From Nocardioides soli (GTDB taxonomy: Bacteria > Actinomycetota > Actinomycetes > Propionibacteriales > Nocardioidaceae), in NCBI RefSeq assembly GCF_014191495.1, contig NZ_JACHWR010000002.1, positions 496,001 through 560,000 on the forward strand: a stretch of 64,000 nucleotides of DNA. Direction: 5' to 3'. This document shows positions 56,680-64,000 of this stretch, piece by piece (within the stretch, counting starts at the first letter, position 1; each line of letters starts with the position of its first letter). The notes below the pieces were generated by a model that saw nothing but the letters and a program-made list of their open reading frames with translations, was not told where the DNA came from and did not search any database. The position numbers and the translations under genes were made by a program.

Positions 56680-56976
56680 TCAACGGATCGGCGCGGGGCC
56701 CCCTGAGCGCACCGCGGCTAGGCAGGCGGGGCAGTTGGCCGCGTCCGCAGACCCATCGGGGAACGTGATCGACCAGAACACTTGCCAGGAGGCGGACGTC
56801 TCGCCGCACGCGGTCGACGCGTTCCCGATCCGTTTGGCGTGGAGGACCCCGTTGGGCACGCGTTCGACGACCCCGAGGCCGACTCGCCAGCCGGCATGAC
56901 GCGCCACGGAGCGCCAGGGCTCGGCGCCCGGTGAGTGCGGTCGGTACGAGGTCGGGGGAGGTGGGAGCGACGCCAT
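56680..56976 (-). CDS. Small Cys-containing hypothetical protein
   Basis: This ORF encodes about 98 residues from ATG 56976. The middle and C-terminus (WRVGLGVVERVPNGVLHAKR, STACGETSASWQVFWSI and NCPACLAAV) look like a folded small protein with a possible CxxC metal or thiol site. Codon third positions are GC-rich as in neighbouring genes. There is no Shine-Dalgarno; TATCAGAT lies 2 bp before the ATG, so transcription may be nearly leaderless. I do not recognise a family. Confidence 0.5.
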   Translation of the reverse strand: MASLPPPPTSYRPHSPGAEPWRSVARHAGWRVGLGVVERVPNGVLHAKRIGNASTACGETSASWQVFWSITFPDGSADAANCPACLAAVRSGGPAPIR

Positions 56977-56977
56977 A

Positions 56978-57003
56978 ATCTGATATTGACATCGAAGTCG
57001 GAT
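56978..57003 (+). promoter_or_regulatory. Candidate operator/promoter of the sugar-type ABC operon
   Basis: ATCTGATATTGA and TCGAAGTCGGAT flank CA as an imperfect 26-bp palindrome (8 of 12 pairs match). It contains TTGACA (56986-56991), a perfect -35 word, but I find no clear -10 at the right distance. It lies about 76 bp before the binding-protein gene and next to the divergent small ORF. A LacI- or GntR-type repressor site is possible. Confidence 0.4.
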
Positions 57004-57079
57004 TTGTGCGAGTGTGCGGCGACCGCGATGTGGCGGAGGACACAAGCTCGGGATTCTCTCTCAGCGAAAGGCATTCCAG

Positions 57080-58159
57080 ATGCGCAAGATCGGACCGGGT
57101 CGCAAGGCGGCCCTGCTCGTCGCCGGAGCAGTGCTCGCCGGTGGATCGCTCACTGCCTGCTCCAGCTCGGCCGACAAGAGCCCGGACGAGTCCGCGGATC
57201 AGGCGACGTCGAACGGCGACGCGAACGAGGCCAGCGGCGAGGTCGACGACCTGACCATCGGCCTCATCTCCCACAACATCGCATCGCCGGGCATCAAGCT
57301 CTACCGCGACGTCTTCACCGAGCTCGCGGAGGCCCGCGGGTGGACCGTCAAGAGCGTCGACACGTCCGGTGACGTCGTCGCTGCGGTCAACCAGACCAAG
57401 CAGTGGGTCGACGAAGGTGTCGACGTGATCGTCAACGACACCGTGCCGAACGACCTGATGACCGACGGCATCAAGGCCGCCAACGACGCCGACGTCCCGT
57501 GGTTCTCCGTGTCGTCGGGTGGTGGTGTCGAGGGCGTGACCAACGAGGTCGAAGCCAACGAATACCAGAGCGGGGCCCAGCTCGCGCTGGCCATGGTCGA
57601 CGCGATGGGCGGCGAGGGCAACATCCTCCGCCTGACCTGGAGCGGCCTCCAGTCGATTCGCGAGCGCTCCGCTGCTCTCGACGCGATCACCGCCACTCGC
57701 GAGAACGTGAAGGTCGTCAAGACCATCGAGCTCAAGGTGCCGGGGTGGGCCGAGGACTCCTACAAGCAGGTCACCAACTACCTGCAGACCCATGACGACG
57801 TCGACGCCATCTGGATGCCGTGGGACGACTTCGCCGTCGATGTGTCCCGCGCCGTCGAGGAGTCGGGCCAGGACGACGTCATCATCGGTGGCTTCGATCT
57901 CGACGACTCCGCGGCGGACCTGCTTCGCAAGGGTGGTCCGTTCGTGATGACCAACGCGCTCAACATCCCGGCCATGGCCTCCAAGTCCATCGCGCTGATC
58001 GAGGCAGAGGCCTCCGGCCAGGACGTCCCGGCGATGTCGTACGTCCCGAACTGCCTCGCGACCCAGGACAACATCCCGGACCAGGGCGGCCGTGACTCCG
58101 TTGAGTTCTGGACCAGGTGCTACGAGGAGCCGCTCGACCTCCTCGCCGACCTGAGCTGA
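57080..58159 (+). CDS. Sugar-type ABC transporter substrate-binding lipoprotein
   Basis: This 359-residue lipoprotein has a signal with lipobox SLTAC (Cys near 28) and a Ser/Asp/Glu-rich linker to about residue 57. The periplasmic-binding-protein 1 fold follows, with LTIGLISHNIASPGIKLYRD, DEGVDVIVNDTVPNDL near 114 and DVIIGGFDLDDSAADLLR near 270. This is the RbsB/XylF-like group used for sugars and polyols. GAAAGG lies 8 bp before ATG 57080. First gene of the right-end catabolic cluster. Confidence 0.9.
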   Translation: MRKIGPGRKAALLVAGAVLAGGSLTACSSSADKSPDESADQATSNGDANEASGEVDDLTIGLISHNIASPGIKLYRDVFTELAEARGWTVKSVDTSGDVVAAVNQTKQWVDEGVDVIVNDTVPNDLMTDGIKAANDADVPWFSVSSGGGVEGVTNEVEANEYQSGAQLALAMVDAMGGEGNILRLTWSGLQSIRERSAALDAITATRENVKVVKTIELKVPGWAEDSYKQVTNYLQTHDDVDAIWMPWDDFAVDVSRAVEESGQDDVIIGGFDLDDSAADLLRKGGPFVMTNALNIPAMASKSIALIEAEASGQDVPAMSYVPNCLATQDNIPDQGGRDSVEFWTRCYEEPLDLLADLS

Positions 58160-58199
58160 CGCGGAGAGCTGCCCCGGGGCCGAAGGAGACGGACCGACG

Positions 58200-59759
58200 A
58201 TGGATGACACGGTGGGTGACCTCGACGCCGCAGCTGCGGTGCCGGTTCTCGACGTACGTGACCTGGTCAAGGACTATCCGGGGCAGCGCGCGCTCGACGG
58301 CGCCGCGTTCGAGGTGCGACAGGGGGAGATCCACGGCCTCCTCGGCGAGAACGGCGCCGGCAAGTCGACGTTGATCAAGTGCGTCGGTGGGGTCGTCCGT
58401 CCCACCTCCGGAGAGATCCGGGTGGTGGGCCAGGAGGTGACCCTCCGCTCGGCCAAGGACGCCCACGCGCTGGGCATCAGCATCATCCACCAGCAGTCGA
58501 ACCTCGTGGGGTCCCTGTCGATCGCCGACAACCTGGCGGTCGGCGACTCCTCGTCGTTGCTGGTGCACCCGCGCGCGGAACGACGCCGCGTGAGGGAGAT
58601 GCTCGACGAGGTCGGCCTCGACCTCGACCCACGCGTCCTCGTTGCTTCCCTCCGGCCGCACGAGAGCGCGATGGTGGCGGTTGCGAAGGCGCTGCACTCG
58701 CACGCGAAGCTGGTGATCCTGGACGAGCCGACCACCGCGTTGTCCGCGGAGGAGACCGACATCCTGTTCGGCCAGATCCGCTCACTCGCGAGCCGTGGCA
58801 CGGCGTTCGTGTACGTGTCGCACCGACTCGGCGAGGTTTTCCGCCTCGTCGACCGCGTGACCGTCCTGCGCTCGGGTCGCAGGATCGGCACGTGGGACGC
58901 ACCGGCCGAGAACCAGCCGGCGATCCTCGACGCAATCGTGGGTGACAAGGTTCCCCAGCGGGCAGAGCAGTCCAACGGTCCCGACCGCGGGCGGCCCCTC
59001 ATCGAGGTCCGCAACCTCGCGGTCGAGCCGTGTGCCGACGTCGCGTTCGTCGCGCACGAGCGCGAGGTCGTCGGCCTGGCCGGCCTCACCGGCTCTGGTG
59101 CGGAGGAGGTCGCGAGCGTGCTCTCGGGAGCGGTGCGTCCCGCGAGCGGCGCCGTGCTGGTGCGGGGCGAGGAGGTCCGGCTGGGCCTGCCTCGCCGGGC
59201 AATCCGGGCGGGCATCGCGACGATCCCCAAGGACCGCCATCGCGAGGCCCTGTTGCCGGGCTTCAGCATCAGGGAGAACATCAGCCTCGCCTCGTCGGGA
59301 CGGTTTCTCACCGACCCCGTCTCCCGTACGGTCCGCCCGGACCGGGAGCGGCGTGCGGTGACCGAGGCCATGCAGTCGCTCCGGGTGAAGGCCACCGGCC
59401 CGCAGCAGAGCGTCTCGACACTCAGCGGTGGTAACCAGCAGAAGGTCGTGATCGCCCGCTGGCTCCTCGAGGACTTCGCGGGCTACGTCTTCATCGACCC
59501 CTGCGCGGGCGTCGACATCGGCGCGAAGGCCGAGATCTACAACATCATCCGCGCGCGTGCACGTGCGGGCGCGGCCGTCGTCTTCACCTCGTCCGAGCCC
59601 GAAGAGTACCAGCGCGTGTGTGACCGGGTCCTGGTGTTCCACCAGGGCCGCATGGTCGCCGAGCTCGTCGGCCCGGAGATCGAGGAAAACGCGATCGTCC
59701 GCTCTTCGCTCGAGCCGCCCGCTCAGCACACCCTCAACCAGAAGGAAGCGGTCTCATGA
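58200..59759 (+). CDS. Sugar-type ABC transporter ATP-binding protein (two NBDs)
   Basis: This 519-residue RbsA-like protein has two ATPase domains. The first has Walker A GENGAGKSTLIKC near residue 49 and Walker B VILDEPTTAL near 171, but the signature site reads SLRPHESAMVAVAKAL instead of LSxGxxQ. The second has the usual degenerate Walker A (GLTGSGAEEVASVL near 297) with an intact LSGGNQQKVVIARWL near 407. It energises uptake with the permease encoded next, overlapping by 4 bp. Confidence 0.92.
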   Translation: MDDTVGDLDAAAAVPVLDVRDLVKDYPGQRALDGAAFEVRQGEIHGLLGENGAGKSTLIKCVGGVVRPTSGEIRVVGQEVTLRSAKDAHALGISIIHQQSNLVGSLSIADNLAVGDSSSLLVHPRAERRRVREMLDEVGLDLDPRVLVASLRPHESAMVAVAKALHSHAKLVILDEPTTALSAEETDILFGQIRSLASRGTAFVYVSHRLGEVFRLVDRVTVLRSGRRIGTWDAPAENQPAILDAIVGDKVPQRAEQSNGPDRGRPLIEVRNLAVEPCADVAFVAHEREVVGLAGLTGSGAEEVASVLSGAVRPASGAVLVRGEEVRLGLPRRAIRAGIATIPKDRHREALLPGFSIRENISLASSGRFLTDPVSRTVRPDRERRAVTEAMQSLRVKATGPQQSVSTLSGGNQQKVVIARWLLEDFAGYVFIDPCAGVDIGAKAEIYNIIRARARAGAAVVFTSSEPEEYQRVCDRVLVFHQGRMVAELVGPEIEENAIVRSSLEPPAQHTLNQKEAVS

Positions 59760-60754
59760 GTGCATCGGTGGCAGCGGCGGCGCCGAAGTCCCGCCTCGAC
59801 GTGGTCGGGTTGCTCAGCAGGTGGGGGACGATCGCCAGTCTCGTCCTCCTGGTGGTGTTCTTCTCGCTGAAGGAGGACGACGCGTTCGCCAACAGTCGGA
59901 ACTTCATCAACATCCTGAACCAGGTCTCGATCCTGGCGATCCTGGCGGCGGGCCTGACCGTCTGCCTCACGATGGGCCTGTTCGACCTGAGCATCGGCTC
60001 GATCGCGACCCTCGGTGGCTACCTGGCGCTGAGATGGGGAGCCGAGGACAAGTTCGGTCTCGGTCCGTACGGCGTGCTGCTGATCGTGCTTCTCGCCGCG
60101 GTCGTCATCGGCGTCGCCAACGGCGTGATCGTCAGCTATCTCGGGGTGTCCGCGTTCATCGCGACCCTCGCGACCGCCTCGATCCTGGACGGCATCGCGC
60201 TCGGCTACTCCGACACCGCCACGGTGCAGGTGGGCATTCCGTTCCAGATCCTGGATCTGGGCCAGGCCAAGTTCGGCCCGATCCCGTCACCGGTCGTGAT
60301 CATGGCCGTGGTCATGCTCGTGCTCTGGTTCTTCCTCGAGCGCACGCAGATGGGTCGCCACATGTACGCGATTGGCGGCAATCCGACTGCCGCGCGTCTG
60401 GCCGGCGTGCGCATCAAGTACTACGCGATCCTGGCGCTCTCCATCTCCGCCGTGTGTGCCGTGCTCGGCGGCACCGTCGCGGATGCGATCATCGGGGCGG
60501 GCCGTCCCTACGGCGTCGGCTCGGTCTACCTGCTCGACGCCTTCGCGGCGGCCTTCATCGGTGCTGCGACCCTGCGACCGGGACGCTTCCACATTCTCGG
60601 CACGCTCGTCGGCGTGCTGCTGCTCGGCGTGATCAACAACGGCCTGTCGATCATGGGCGCCGAGACGTTCTGGCAATACATCGTCAAGGGCGCGATCCTC
60701 ATCGTCGCGGTCTTCCTCTCCGGCACCGTCTCCCTGCGCCGGCAGGGGGTGTGA
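59756..60754 (+). CDS. Sugar-type ABC transporter permease
   Basis: This 332-residue RbsC-like permease has about ten hydrophobic segments. ILAAGLTVCLTMGLFDLSIGSIATLGG near residue 60 (given in part) is the BPD_transp_2 family signature, and MYAIGGNPTAARLAGVRIKY near 202 is the cytosolic coupling loop. ATG 59756 overlaps the ATPase gene. Confidence 0.93.
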   Translation: MSASVAAAAPKSRLDVVGLLSRWGTIASLVLLVVFFSLKEDDAFANSRNFINILNQVSILAILAAGLTVCLTMGLFDLSIGSIATLGGYLALRWGAEDKFGLGPYGVLLIVLLAAVVIGVANGVIVSYLGVSAFIATLATASILDGIALGYSDTATVQVGIPFQILDLGQAKFGPIPSPVVIMAVVMLVLWFFLERTQMGRHMYAIGGNPTAARLAGVRIKYYAILALSISAVCAVLGGTVADAIIGAGRPYGVGSVYLLDAFAAAFIGAATLRPGRFHILGTLVGVLLLGVINNGLSIMGAETFWQYIVKGAILIVAVFLSGTVSLRRQGV

Positions 60755-60758
60755 CCGG

Positions 60759-61391
60759 ATGACGCTGGCCCTGTCGGCCTCGGTCAGCCTCCGCCTGGAC
60801 GGCGGCGTCCTCGAGCTGCTCAGCGGCTCCTGTGGTGTATGCCTGCCCTGCCGGCGCGGCCACGCGGACCACTGCGTCGCTCCCGGTCCGGCCACCGTGG
60901 TCGCCCGGTGGTCGGGTCACCCGGAGGAGCGTCCCGACCTGGAGGCGTGTGCCGCCGCGATCTGCACGGTGGAGGCCCTCGCCCGGACGAGCGCCGGGCC
61001 GCGGATCGGCGTGGTCGGCACCGGAGCCGTGCGTGACGTGGTCGCCGCCTGCCTGGCGGGCCTGCCCGACGTCTCGGTCGTCGAGCCGCACGGCGACGAT
61101 CGCGGTCGCGACGAGGTGCGTCGCCTGTCGACCGCTCTGCGGACCGGCCCGTCCGGCCGTCCGAGCGACGTCGTGGTCACACTCGACGGCGATCTGCGGC
61201 TCGCAGGCCTCCTGGTGCGCCGTGGGGGTGCGGTGGTGAGTCCCGTTCCGGTGCGAGTGCCGATCCCGATGACCGCGCTGGTCCAACGTGAGCTGACCGT
61301 CGTCCCCACGCTCGACGTGGCGACCCGGGCCGCCGAGTCGCCGCTCCTGGCCGAGCTGGCGCGACGGGCCCGGGAGCAGGTGGCCGCGTGA
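60759..61391 (+). CDS. Miniature MDR-like protein
   Basis: This 210-residue protein looks like a shrunken zinc-type alcohol dehydrogenase. CGVCLPCRRGHADHC (residues about 25-39) matches the four-Cys structural zinc lobe, GPRIGVVGTGAVRDVV near 80 looks like a Rossmann start, and PIPMTALVQRELTV near 168 resembles the MDR tail. The N-terminal catalytic domain with CGxCGSD and GHE is missing. It may be a non-catalytic partner of the full MDR enzyme encoded two genes on. Function unknown. Confidence 0.75.
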   Translation: MTLALSASVSLRLDGGVLELLSGSCGVCLPCRRGHADHCVAPGPATVVARWSGHPEERPDLEACAAAICTVEALARTSAGPRIGVVGTGAVRDVVAACLAGLPDVSVVEPHGDDRGRDEVRRLSTALRTGPSGRPSDVVVTLDGDLRLAGLLVRRGGAVVSPVPVRVPIPMTALVQRELTVVPTLDVATRAAESPLLAELARRAREQVAA

Positions 61392-62227
61392 GCGCGTCGC
61401 AGGGGCGCCGGGTCGCTCTGGTGACCGGCGCCGGCCGAGCCGGTGGCATCGGCCGGGCGATCGCGGAGCGCCTGCTGACCGACGGCTGCGCGGTCGCGGT
61501 GAGCGACCTGGGCGCACGCATGCCGGACAGCCCGGACTACCACGTGCCCTCCGAGTGCGAGCTCGACCGCACGGTGAAGGAGTTGAGCGAGCTCGGCCCG
61601 GTGACCGGCGTCCGCTGTGACGTCCGCGACGAGGCCGAGGTCGAGGCGATGGTCGCCTCGGTCGTCGCCGACCACGGCCGCCTCGACATCCTGGTCAACA
61701 ACGCCGGTATCGGCGGCGGCCTCGGTGAAGTCGTCGACCTGCCGCTCGCCGAGTGGCAGCGCAACCTCGACGTGATGGCCACTGGCGTGTTCCTCTGCTC
61801 CCGTGCGGCGGCGCGCCACCTGGTCGGGCGCGGCGAGGGCGGCCGGATCATCACGATCGCCTCACAGGCCGGCAAGAGTGGGATGCCGCTCCTGGCCGCC
61901 TACTCGGCCGCGAAGTTCGCCGCGATCGGCTTCACGCAGTCGCTCGCGCACGAGCTCGGCCCGCACGGGATCACCGTGAACGCGATCTGCCCGGGCACCA
62001 TCGACACACCGCTGCTCGACCTTCCGGGCGGTCTCATGGAGGTCTACGCCCAGCGGTTCGGCATGGAGAAGGAGCGCTACCGCAGTCGCGTCACCAGGGC
62101 GATCCCGCTCGGGCGGTTCGGGCAGCCGGACGAGATCGCCTCATGCGCCTCCTGGCTCGCGTCCGAGGACGCCTCCTTCGTGACCGGCGCCGCCATCAAC
62201 GTCACCGGCGGACAGGAGATGCACTGA
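61388..62227 (+). CDS. Short-chain dehydrogenase/reductase
   Basis: This 279-residue SDR has the nucleotide motif VTGAGRAGGIGRAIA near residue 11, NNAGIGGG near 103, and a catalytic Ser-Tyr-Lys set in ITIASQAGKSGMPLLAAYSAAKFAAIGF near 155-180 (given in part). CPGTIDTPLL near 201 is typical. It would oxidise a hydroxyl or reduce a ketone in the cytosol. GTG start overlapping the mini-MDR gene; the stop overlaps the next gene. Confidence 0.92.
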   Translation: MSASQGRRVALVTGAGRAGGIGRAIAERLLTDGCAVAVSDLGARMPDSPDYHVPSECELDRTVKELSELGPVTGVRCDVRDEAEVEAMVASVVADHGRLDILVNNAGIGGGLGEVVDLPLAEWQRNLDVMATGVFLCSRAAARHLVGRGEGGRIITIASQAGKSGMPLLAAYSAAKFAAIGFTQSLAHELGPHGITVNAICPGTIDTPLLDLPGGLMEVYAQRFGMEKERYRSRVTRAIPLGRFGQPDEIASCASWLASEDASFVTGAAINVTGGQEMH

Positions 62228-63210
62228 TGAGCGCATCCGTGGTCTTCCAGGGTCCGGGGTGGGTCGACCTCGCTGAGCGACCAGTGCCCGAGCCCGGCCC
62301 CTCCGACGCCGTCATCGCGGTCGAGGGCTGCGGCGTCTGCGGGTCCGACCTCACCAGCTACCGGGACGGCGCCTACGTGTCGCCGGGCCAGGTGATGGGG
62401 CATGAGTTCGTCGGCGCGGTCGTCGCGACGGGAGAGGAGTGCCGGGTCGCCGTCGGGGACCGGCTCGTCGTGCGCCCGATGCGGTCGTGCGAGCGTTGCT
62501 GGTACTGCCGGCGTGGAGACATCCACCTCTGTTCCGGTACCGCCGAGCTGAGTCTCAGTTTCGGCCTGCCGGGCGGGTACGCCGCGCACGTGCTCGTCCC
62601 CGACCCGCGCCCGGGTGTCGACGTGTTCGTACTGTCCGCGGCGGTCGATGTCCGTGACGCGATCTGGGTCGAGCCCCTCGCGGTCGCGCTGCACGCCGTG
62701 CGGCTCGCCGGACCGGTCGCCGGGCGCCGGGTGCTCGTCGTCGGTGCCGGCTCCATCGGCCTGTGCCTGCTCACCGCCGCCCGCCTGTCGGGGGCGACCA
62801 CCGTGGTCGTGGAGCCGCGTGCCGTGCGCCGCGACCTCGCCGTCGCGCTCGGCGCCGACGCCGTCCTCGCCGATGCCGGCGAGCTGGCGGCGGGGAGTGT
62901 CGACGCCGTCCTCGACTCGACCGGAGTCCCTGCTGCGGTGGAAGGCGCGATCGGGGCGACCTTCCCCGGCTCGTCGGTCGTCCTCGTGGGCGTCACGCAC
63001 CGCGATGTCGCGCTGCCGGAGGGCCGCTGGGTCCGTGGCTCGTTCGGCTACCAGGAGGGCGACTTCGCGGCCGCCGCCGAGCTCGTCGCAACCGGCCGTG
63101 CCCGCCTGGGGCGCGCGGTCACCCACGAGTTCCCCCTCACTTCCTTCGACGAGGCGATGACCGTCGCCGCGTCCGATCCGCGAGCAGGAAAGGTGGTCAT
63201 CAGGCCATGA
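62227..63210 (+). CDS. Zinc-dependent MDR alcohol/polyol dehydrogenase
   Basis: This 327-residue enzyme has the catalytic zinc site CGVCGSDL near residue 36 and GHEFVG near 58, the structural zinc site CERCWYCRRGDIHLC near 88, EPLAVALHAV near 148, and the NAD motif VVGAGSIGLCLLTAARL near 171. It resembles sorbitol/threonine dehydrogenases, so a polyol or amino alcohol substrate is likely. ATG 62227 overlaps the SDR stop. Confidence 0.92.
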   Translation: MSASVVFQGPGWVDLAERPVPEPGPSDAVIAVEGCGVCGSDLTSYRDGAYVSPGQVMGHEFVGAVVATGEECRVAVGDRLVVRPMRSCERCWYCRRGDIHLCSGTAELSLSFGLPGGYAAHVLVPDPRPGVDVFVLSAAVDVRDAIWVEPLAVALHAVRLAGPVAGRRVLVVGAGSIGLCLLTAARLSGATTVVVEPRAVRRDLAVALGADAVLADAGELAAGSVDAVLDSTGVPAAVEGAIGATFPGSSVVLVGVTHRDVALPEGRWVRGSFGYQEGDFAAAAELVATGRARLGRAVTHEFPLTSFDEAMTVAASDPRAGKVVIRP

Positions 63211-64000
63211 CAGCGGTCAGCCCGGACACCCGGGGCACCGACGAACGGGGGACGTTGCTGCGTCTCTACCGGGAGATCGCGCGTGGGCGAGCGCTCGAGG
63301 ACGTGGTCCACCGACTCGTGCAGGAGCGGTCGTTCCGGGGCTTCTTCCACCCGGGCCGCGGTCAGGAGGGGCTCCAGGCCGGCGTGTGCGCGGCGCTCGA
63401 CTCCGACGACTACCTGCTCTACGCCCACCGTGGCCTGACCTACCTCACCGCCAAGGGCATGGACCCCGTGGAGGTCCTCGGCGACTTCCACGGCCGGGTT
63501 GTCGGCAGCACCCGCGGCCTCGGCGCCGGCACCGTGCACTGCGTCGACCCGGAGCGCGGGGTCATGGGCCAGGGTGGCACGCTCGGCAGCAGCTTCACCC
63601 TGTCAGCCGGTCTCGCGCTCGCGAGCAAGGCGCTCGGGGAGAGCAAGGTCGCCTGCGCCTTCTTCGGCGACGGGGCATCGGCGCGCGGAACCTTCCTCGA
63701 GGCCGGTGTGACCGCCAAAGCCTGGGGGCTTCCGGTCGTGTGGGTCTGCGAGAACAACGGCTGGGCCGTGTCGGCGCGCGTCCAGGACGTCCAGGGCACC
63801 AACGACATCGCACCCCGGGCCGAGGCGCTCGGGTTCCACACGCAGGTGGTCGACGGCCAGGACGCCCTGGCGGTCCACGAGGCGGCTCTCGAAGCCGTCG
63901 CTCAGGCACGCAGCGGTGTGCCCGCGTTCATCGAGGCCAAGACGGAGCGGATCGACGGCCACTACACCGGCGACATGCAGCCCTACCGCGACCGCGACGA
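63207..64000 (+). CDS. TPP-dependent dehydrogenase E1 alpha subunit (truncated by window end)
   Basis: The first 264 residues are present. FFHPGRGQEGLQAGVC near residue 46 and YLLYAHRGLTYLTAKG near 70 resemble acetoin/pyruvate dehydrogenase E1 alpha. The TPP motif runs from FFGDGASARG near 150 to VWVCENNGW near 180. ATG 63207 overlaps the MDR stop, so it belongs to the same operon; an E1 beta gene should follow outside the window. It would decarboxylate or cleave a keto product of the upstream dehydrogenases. Confidence 0.9.
   Translation, partial: MTAVSPDTRGTDERGTLLRLYREIARGRALEDVVHRLVQERSFRGFFHPGRGQEGLQAGVCAALDSDDYLLYAHRGLTYLTAKGMDPVEVLGDFHGRVVGSTRGLGAGTVHCVDPERGVMGQGGTLGSSFTLSAGLALASKALGESKVACAFFGDGASARGTFLEAGVTAKAWGLPVVWVCENNGWAVSARVQDVQGTNDIAPRAEALGFHTQVVDGQDALAVHEAALEAVAQARSGVPAFIEAKTERIDGHYTGDMQPYRDRD

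Noticed and set aside
56214..57080. Genomic island integrated at tRNA-Tyr
   Set aside because: No integrase and no second copy of the tRNA 3' end is visible in the window, so there is no positive evidence for an attachment site.

Overview
The window is chromosomal DNA from a very high-GC, Gram-positive-type actinobacterium. Many genes start with GTG and overlap by 4 bp (ATGA or GTGA). Protein families such as a Rex-hem operon, a DUF4229 protein, a ResA/CcdA/ResB/ResC cytochrome c assembly set, a 14-gene complex I operon, KorAB and futalosine-independent menaquinone synthesis point to Actinomycetia. Family-level resemblance suggests Nocardioidaceae (Nocardioides-like). That placement is inference; there is no rRNA gene here to test it.

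Layout. 0-2.8 kb: HAD phosphatase, acyl-CoA ligase and a small glutaredoxin-like protein. 2.8-8.8 kb: rex-hemA-hemC-hemD-hemB, preceded by a Rex-type operator over the promoter. 8.8-9.1 kb: a non-coding block full of perfect palindromes. 9.1-10.4 kb: a secreted lytic transglycosylase. 10.6-16.6 kb: hemL, a phosphatase, then the system II cytochrome c assembly operon. 16.6-21.6 kb: small membrane proteins and menA, menE, menC, menD. 21.6-30.4 kb: mixed genes including a Na+/H+ antiporter with a C-terminal UBP-type zinc finger, a cytochrome P450, menF, an L,D-transpeptidase and menG. 30.7-46.6 kb: nuoA-N behind a second Rex-type operator, followed by a polyprenyl diphosphate synthase. 47.5-51.5 kb: a RarD-type transporter and KorAB on the minus strand. 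51.8-55.6 kb: a sulfate ABC transporter. 55.6-56.3 kb: a YajQ-family protein and tRNA-Tyr. 57-64 kb: a sugar-type ABC importer with oxidoreductases and a truncated TPP-dependent E1 alpha gene, running off the window edge.

How it fits together. Most of 2.8-47.5 kb builds the aerobic respiratory chain: heme (hemA, L, B, C, D), c-type cytochrome maturation, menaquinone (menA, C, D, E, F, G and a side-chain synthase) and NADH dehydrogenase. Two separate Rex-like operators, one at rex-hem and one at nuoA, suggest that the NADH/NAD+ ratio controls both heme supply and complex I.

The most unusual signals are these: a 91-bp exact duplication of the nuoC 3' end that creates a translationally coupled 53-codon ORF; a 160-bp imperfect palindrome that exactly fills the nuoM-nuoN gap and could hide the nuoN ribosome binding site, with a second related copy at 26.6 kb; a dispersed palindromic repeat family with one copy read in frame inside nuoG; a cluster of perfect palindromes after hemB; tandem 47-bp hairpins after menD; and an uncharacterised catabolic cluster at the right end that includes a miniature MDR-like protein.
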